DNA of 46,768 bases, from assembly GCA_027486405.1 (NCBI GenBank), contig JAIXPD010000001.1, positions 1 to 46,768 of the forward strand, given 5' to 3'. The notes under the pieces are model-generated. The model was not told the origin of the DNA and did not search any database. It saw only the letters and a program-made list of their open reading frames with translations. The translations under genes were made by a program, and so were the position numbers. Every line of letters begins with the position of its first letter. Within the stretch, counting starts at the first letter, position 1. Origin of the DNA: Azospirillum sp. Lineage in GTDB: Bacteria > Pseudomonadota > Alphaproteobacteria > Azospirillales > Azospirillaceae. Positions 43,312-46,768 of this stretch are shown here, piece by piece.

Positions 43312-44349
43312 ATGGCGATCCAGGTTCAGGGAATCACCAAGCAATTCGGCACCTACCGCGCGCTCGACTCGGTGGATCTGGAGGTCCGCTCCGGTGAGCT
43401 GCTGGCGCTGCTCGGTCCGTCGGGGTCGGGCAAGACCACCCTGCTGCGCATCATGGCCGGTCTGGAAAGCCCGGATGCGGGCAGCCTCCAACTCAACGGG
43501 GAAGAGGCGTTGGGCCTGAAGCCGCGCGACCGTCAGGTCGGCTTCGTGTTCCAGCATTACGCCCTGTTCCGGCACATGACCGTGTTCGACAATGTGGCGT
43601 TCGGGCTGAAGGTGCGGCCGCGCGACCAACGCTTGCCCGCCGCCGAAATCAAGCGCCGGGTGATGGAGTTGTTGGAACTGGTCCAACTCGGCCATTTCGC
43701 CGAACGCTATCCCGCCCAGCTTTCAGGGGGGCAGCGGCAGCGCGTGGCCCTGGCCCGCGCGCTGGCGATCGAACCCAAGGTGCTGCTGCTCGACGAGCCG
43801 TTCGGCGCGTTGGACGCCAAGGTGCGCAAGGAGTTGCGGCGTTGGTTGCGCAAGCTGCACGATGAGATTCACATCACCTCGGTGTTCGTCACCCACGACC
43901 AGGAAGAGGCGCTGGAACTCGCCGACCGCGTGGTGGTGATGAGTCAGGGCCGGATCGAGCAGATCGGCACGCCCGCCGATGTGTACGATCACCCCTCATC
44001 GGCCTTTGTTTATGAGTTTCTCGGCCAGGTGAACCGGTTTGATTGCACGGTTGAAGGGGGGGTGGCGCGGATCGGCAACGGCGCGTTGTCCATCGCCACC
44101 GACGAAACCGTGCGCGGATCCGGGGTGGCCTATGTCCGACCCCATGATTTGGGGGTGGCACCGGCGGTGGGCGGGCCGGGCCGCGTGTCGGGCGTGCATG
44201 TGGTGGGGCCGGATGCGCGCGTGGAGATCGAGTTGGACGGCCTGAACCTCGAAGCCGAAATGGATCGGGAGCGTTTCACCTCCCTCGGCATGGTGGTGGG
44301 CGACCGCTGCACCGTGCAGATCGACCGCGCTCGCGTGTTCGCGCGCTGA
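43312..44349 (+). CDS. cysA: Sulfate ABC importer ATPase CysA
   Basis: 345 residues from ATG 43312. Walker A GPSGSGKT lies at 35-42, Q-loop [19 protein letters not shown] near 80, signature [15 protein letters not shown] near 140, Walker [21 protein letters not shown] near 160 and switch [13 protein letters not shown] near 192. The C-terminal TOBE-like regulatory domain ([15 protein letters not shown]... [13 protein letters not shown]) is present, as in MalK/CysA. It drives sulfate uptake with CysT and CysW and is the last gene of the operon. Confidence 0.94.
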   Translation: MAIQVQGITKQFGTYRALDSVDLEVRSGELLALLGPSGSGKTTLLRIMAGLESPDAGSLQLNGEEALGLKPRDRQVGFVFQHYALFRHMTVFDNVAFGLKVRPRDQRLPAAEIKRRVMELLELVQLGHFAERYPAQLSGGQRQRVALARALAIEPKVLLLDEPFGALDAKVRKELRRWLRKLHDEIHITSVFVTHDQEEALELADRVVVMSQGRIEQIGTPADVYDHPSSAFVYEFLGQVNRFDCTVEGGVARIGNGALSIATDETVRGSGVAYVRPHDLGVAPAVGGPGRVSGVHVVGPDARVEIELDGLNLEAEMDRERFTSLGMVVGDRCTVQIDRARVFAR

Positions 44350-44362
44350 GGTTTTCCGGTAA

Positions 44363-44389
44363 GGCGGGCGGGGTCAGTCCCCGTCCGCC
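44363..44389. terminator. Bidirectional terminator between cysA and the Kef-like gene
   Basis: GGCGGGCGGGG and CCCCGTCCGCC pair with one G-T wobble around a 5-base loop. The stop codon of the minus-strand gene lies at the loop edge (44374). Confidence 0.6.
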
Positions 44390-46095
44390 CTTGCGTTTGT
44401 TGTCGCCGCCGCTGGCGTGGCCAAGGCGGCGTATTCCTCCGCCCGATGGGCTTTCAGGCTTTCGTCGATCACATCCGACGCGATTCCGGCGGTGTGAAGC
44501 ACCAGCCCGGCCAGTTGCAAGCTCACCTCCATCGCTTCAGGAACCACGGCGCTGGCACCGCAGGCGCTCAGGCGGCGGCTCTGCGTCAAATCATGGGCGC
44601 GGGCGATGACCGGAAGGGCGGGGGCGGTGTGGCGCACCGCCTCGACGGCGCGTTGGGCCAGTTCCGGGCGGTTCAGCGTGATGACGGCGGCCCTGGCGCG
44701 TTCAATGCCTGCGGTGCGCAGCACGGTGGCGTTGCTGGCGTCGCCATAGAACACCGGCAACCCCTGGGCGCGGGCGGCGGCGACCCGCCCCGGTTCCAAA
44801 TCCAGGGCAACATAGGGGATGCGGTTGGCCGTCAGCAAACGCGCGACCGCCTGCCCAACCCGACCATAACCGGCGATCAGCACATGCTGGTGGGTGTCGC
44901 CGGTGGCGATGCCAAAGGATTCGGCCCCGGTGCGCGCCTCGATCGTCTGGGCGATGCGGTGAGCGACGGCGGCGATCAGCGGCGTGACCGCCATGCTCAA
45001 CGCCACCGACGACGACAGCAGCAGACCATGACCGCTGTCCAGAACCTTCAGCGAGGTTGCGCTTCCGATCAGCACAAAGGCGAATTCGCTGCCTTGCGAC
45101 AAGATCAGGCCAATGCGGATCGATGTCGCCAACCCCAGGCCTGACAAACGGCACAGCACCACCAGAAGCGCGCTTTTGCCAATCAACAGAACCGCCGTCA
45201 GGCTGGCGATCGTCCCCGCTTCCCGCGCCATGGTCGGCAAATCCAACGTCATCCCGACGGTCATGAAGAACAGGCCCAGCAGCAAGCCACGAAACGGCTC
45301 GATGTCCGCTTCGACCTGGTGGCGATAGGCGGTGTCGGCCAACAGCATCCCGGCCAGGAACGCCCCCAGCGCCATCGACATCCCGGCTTGCGCCGTCAGC
45401 CACCCCACCGCCAGCACGACGAACAGGTTGGTTGCGGTGAACAGCTCCGGATTGCCCGCCGATGCGACGAAGCGGTAGGCGGGTCGGACCACGAAGCGGC
45501 CCAGCAGCATGATCGCGCCAATGGCCAACACCGCCTTGCCGGTGGCGATGGTCAGGGCCAGCGGGATGCTGGCGTTCGCGTCCGCCAACAAGGGCAGCAG
45601 CGTCAACAGGGGGACCACCGCCAGATCCTGGAAAATCAGCACCGCCACCGAAATACGCCCAAACCGGGCAACGGTCTCCCCCCGCTCCACCAACAGTTTG
45701 AGGACTGTGGCGGTGGAGGAAAAGGCCAACATGCCACCCACCACCAAGGCGGCTTCCGGTGTCAGCCCCAACGCGTAGGCCCCGGCCCCCAGCATGGCGC
45801 TGGTCGCCGCGACTTGCAGCAGGCCAAGGCCGAAGATGTAACGGCGCATGGCGCGCAGCCGCGCCATCGGCAACTCCAATCCGATGGCGAACAGCAGAAA
45901 GACCACGCCGAACTCGGACAGCACCTGCGGCAGTTCCAAATCCACCACTGGCCCCGGTGTGTGTGGCCCAAGCGCCATGCCCGCGACCAGATAGCCGAGA
46001 ACCGCCGGAATGCGCAGCGACTGGAACAACGGGACCACCAGAATGGCGGCCAGAAGCAGGAACAGAACATCAATAAGGAGGTTGGTGGTGTGCAT
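44374..46095 (-). CDS. Kef-type monovalent cation/proton antiporter with RCK domain
   Basis: 573 residues from ATG 46095. The membrane part (about 1-380) has 11-13 hydrophobic segments of the CPA2 family: LGYLVAGMALGPHTPG, FGVVFLLFAIGLELPMARL, GGMLAFSSTATVLKLL, VLIFQDLAVVPLL and ALGAFLAGMLLADTAYRHQVEADIEPFRGLLLGLFFMTVGM, which match KefB/KefC. A cytoplasmic RCK/TrkA-N domain (HVLIAGYGRVGQAVARLL, about 400-515) binds nucleotide and gates the channel. It probably exports K+ in exchange for H+. No KefG/KefF partner is adjacent, and it cannot be assigned to KefB or KefC. It is divergent from the rRNA operon. Confidence 0.9.
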   Translation of the reverse strand: MHTTNLLIDVLFLLLAAILVVPLFQSLRIPAVLGYLVAGMALGPHTPGPVVDLELPQVLSEFGVVFLLFAIGLELPMARLRAMRRYIFGLGLLQVAATSAMLGAGAYALGLTPEAALVVGGMLAFSSTATVLKLLVERGETVARFGRISVAVLIFQDLAVVPLLTLLPLLADANASIPLALTIATGKAVLAIGAIMLLGRFVVRPAYRFVASAGNPELFTATNLFVVLAVGWLTAQAGMSMALGAFLAGMLLADTAYRHQVEADIEPFRGLLLGLFFMTVGMTLDLPTMAREAGTIASLTAVLLIGKSALLVVLCRLSGLGLATSIRIGLILSQGSEFAFVLIGSATSLKVLDSGHGLLLSSSVALSMAVTPLIAAVAHRIAQTIEARTGAESFGIATGDTHQHVLIAGYGRVGQAVARLLTANRIPYVALDLEPGRVAAARAQGLPVFYGDASNATVLRTAGIERARAAVITLNRPELAQRAVEAVRHTAPALPVIARAHDLTQSRRLSACGASAVVPEAMEVSLQLAGLVLHTAGIASDVIDESLKAHRAEEYAALATPAAATTNARADGD

Positions 46096-46369
46096 GGACG
46101 CTGCGGCGGTTGAGGATAGACAGTGTCTCTGTGTATGGGCCGCGCGCGGGGATGGCTTCAAGCGATCCAAGGCTTGCGTGAAAAAAACCAGTTGGCAGCG
46201 TTTTTCCGCTGGACGGGGGGCAAAAGGCTGCGTATACACCCCTCCCTCAGCCGATGGCGGCGCCCGAACGGACGGCGACAGACGGCAGAGACCCCGACTG
46301 ATTGGGGGAGGGCAGTGTCGAGTGTTTGGTTTCGTCGATGCGTCGATGAAACAAGGCGAAAAAAAGGGC

Positions 46370-46398
46370 TTGACCCGCTTCGCCGAAAGCGCTAGAAA
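46370..46398 (+). promoter_or_regulatory. Ribosomal RNA operon promoter
   Basis: TTGACC (46370-46375), a 17-bp spacer and TAGAAA (46393-46398). An A-rich tract (GCGAAAAAAA) just upstream could act as an UP element. About 340 bp upstream of mature 16S. Confidence 0.8.
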
Positions 46399-46509
46399 GA
46401 TTGCCTGCCAGCGTGAACCGGTCGGTTCAACGCTCCTCCGATCAGGAAGCAAAAAGACCTTATCATTCGCCTCGGCGTTTGAGAAACTCTTTCTGCTGTT
46501 TCGGAGATG

Positions 46510-46520
46510 GATCTTTGACA
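46510..46520 (+). promoter_or_regulatory. boxA-like antitermination site in the rRNA leader
   Basis: GATCTTTGACA, followed by TTGTG, resembles the NusB/NusE-binding boxA found in rRNA leaders. Confidence 0.5.
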
Positions 46521-46740
46521 TTGTGGTCGTGAAGTCGAGAAGGGATGCGCAGACGGCGGGGCTTCGGTCTTGCGGTTGGTGGTTGGGTCTCAAGGGATTG
46601 GGATCGGCACATCAACGGACGTCTGTTGAGCATCCAAGTTGAAGCAAGTGAACTGTAACAGGTTTTCTAACGCTTGGGTTTGGAGCGTCTAAACGGCGAT
46701 CCGTCTCGATCGGTTTTTGGCTTATGCTGATGACCGGTTC

Positions 46741-46768
46741 GAACCTGAGAGTTTGATCCTGGCTCAGA
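46741..46768 (+). rRNA. rrs: 16S ribosomal RNA, first 28 bases
   Basis: GAGAGTTTGATCCTGGCTCA at the window end is the universal 5' sequence of bacterial 16S rRNA. Aligning GAGTTTGATC with E. coli position 9 puts the mature 5' end at about 46741. The gene continues beyond the window. Confidence 0.95.

Larger units (their letters stand above)
46096..46740. other. Intergenic region between the Kef-like gene and 16S rRNA
   Basis: No gene. The left 270 bp are ordinary intergenic DNA. The rRNA promoter lies at 46370-46398, followed by an untranslated leader of about 335 bp with a boxA-like antitermination site at 46510-46520. Confidence 0.7.

Overview
The window looks like chromosomal DNA from an alphaproteobacterium, most plausibly an Azospirillum-like member of the Rhodospirillales. 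The basis is very high GC coding DNA with strong G/C third positions, many ABC importers and chemotaxis receptors, a phospholipid N-methyltransferase, isomerase-free uronate oxidation genes, and an rRNA operon promoter of the TTGACC-N17-TAGAAA type. The last 28 bases are the 5' end of a 16S rRNA gene. No species name can be given from the sequence alone.

Layout. Bases 1-120 are the end of an insertion sequence, which cuts a dppD-like ATPase gene. Bases 92-4325 (minus strand) are a decaying peptide-type ABC importer: a truncated ATPase, two intact permeases and a broken binding protein. An intact importer of the same class follows on the plus strand (4672-10179), with its own sigma70-like promoter, an inverted repeat and a frameshifted AhpD-like gene behind it. 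A polar amino acid ABC importer follows (11104-14253). Next come a DUF1636 protein, an 86-residue unknown with a promoter full of palindromes, and a soluble receptor-like protein with chemotaxis signalling helices ahead of its sensor region. Bases 16968-19815 hold a DUF1800/DUF1501 pair, followed by a small periplasmic binding protein and an OmpR-type response regulator.

Bases 21656-26049 form a divergent sugar-acid cluster: a ketoglutarate-semialdehyde-type dehydrogenase, a uronate dehydrogenase-like enzyme and an SMP-30 lactonase on one strand, and a DHDPS-family dehydratase/aldolase on the other. Together they fit non-phosphorylating oxidation of hexuronate to 2-oxoglutarate, but the aldarate dehydratase step is absent here. 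Two near-identical TTGTCA(G/A)ACAA boxes in the divergent promoter look like GntR-type operators.

Housekeeping and stress genes follow: polA, glcB, mgsA, a TPR-methyltransferase next to a PmtA-like methyltransferase, a transmembrane chemotaxis receptor, an orphan ParB-like protein, a glyoxalase II-like hydrolase, an Rrf2 regulator and a Fic_N/winged-helix-like protein. The sulfate importer (sbp-cysT-cysW-cysA) and a Kef-type antiporter come last before the rRNA operon.

The main structure not explained by genes is a foldback repeat of about 250-265 bp, present twice in the same orientation (16618-16881 and 26151-26397). It has 17-bp terminal inverted repeats and internal inverted CACGGATTTCACGGA blocks. 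No CRISPR array, phage region or tRNA was seen. I found no obviously new defence or biosynthetic system. The most novel-looking locus is the small gene at 15012 with its stacked palindromes.
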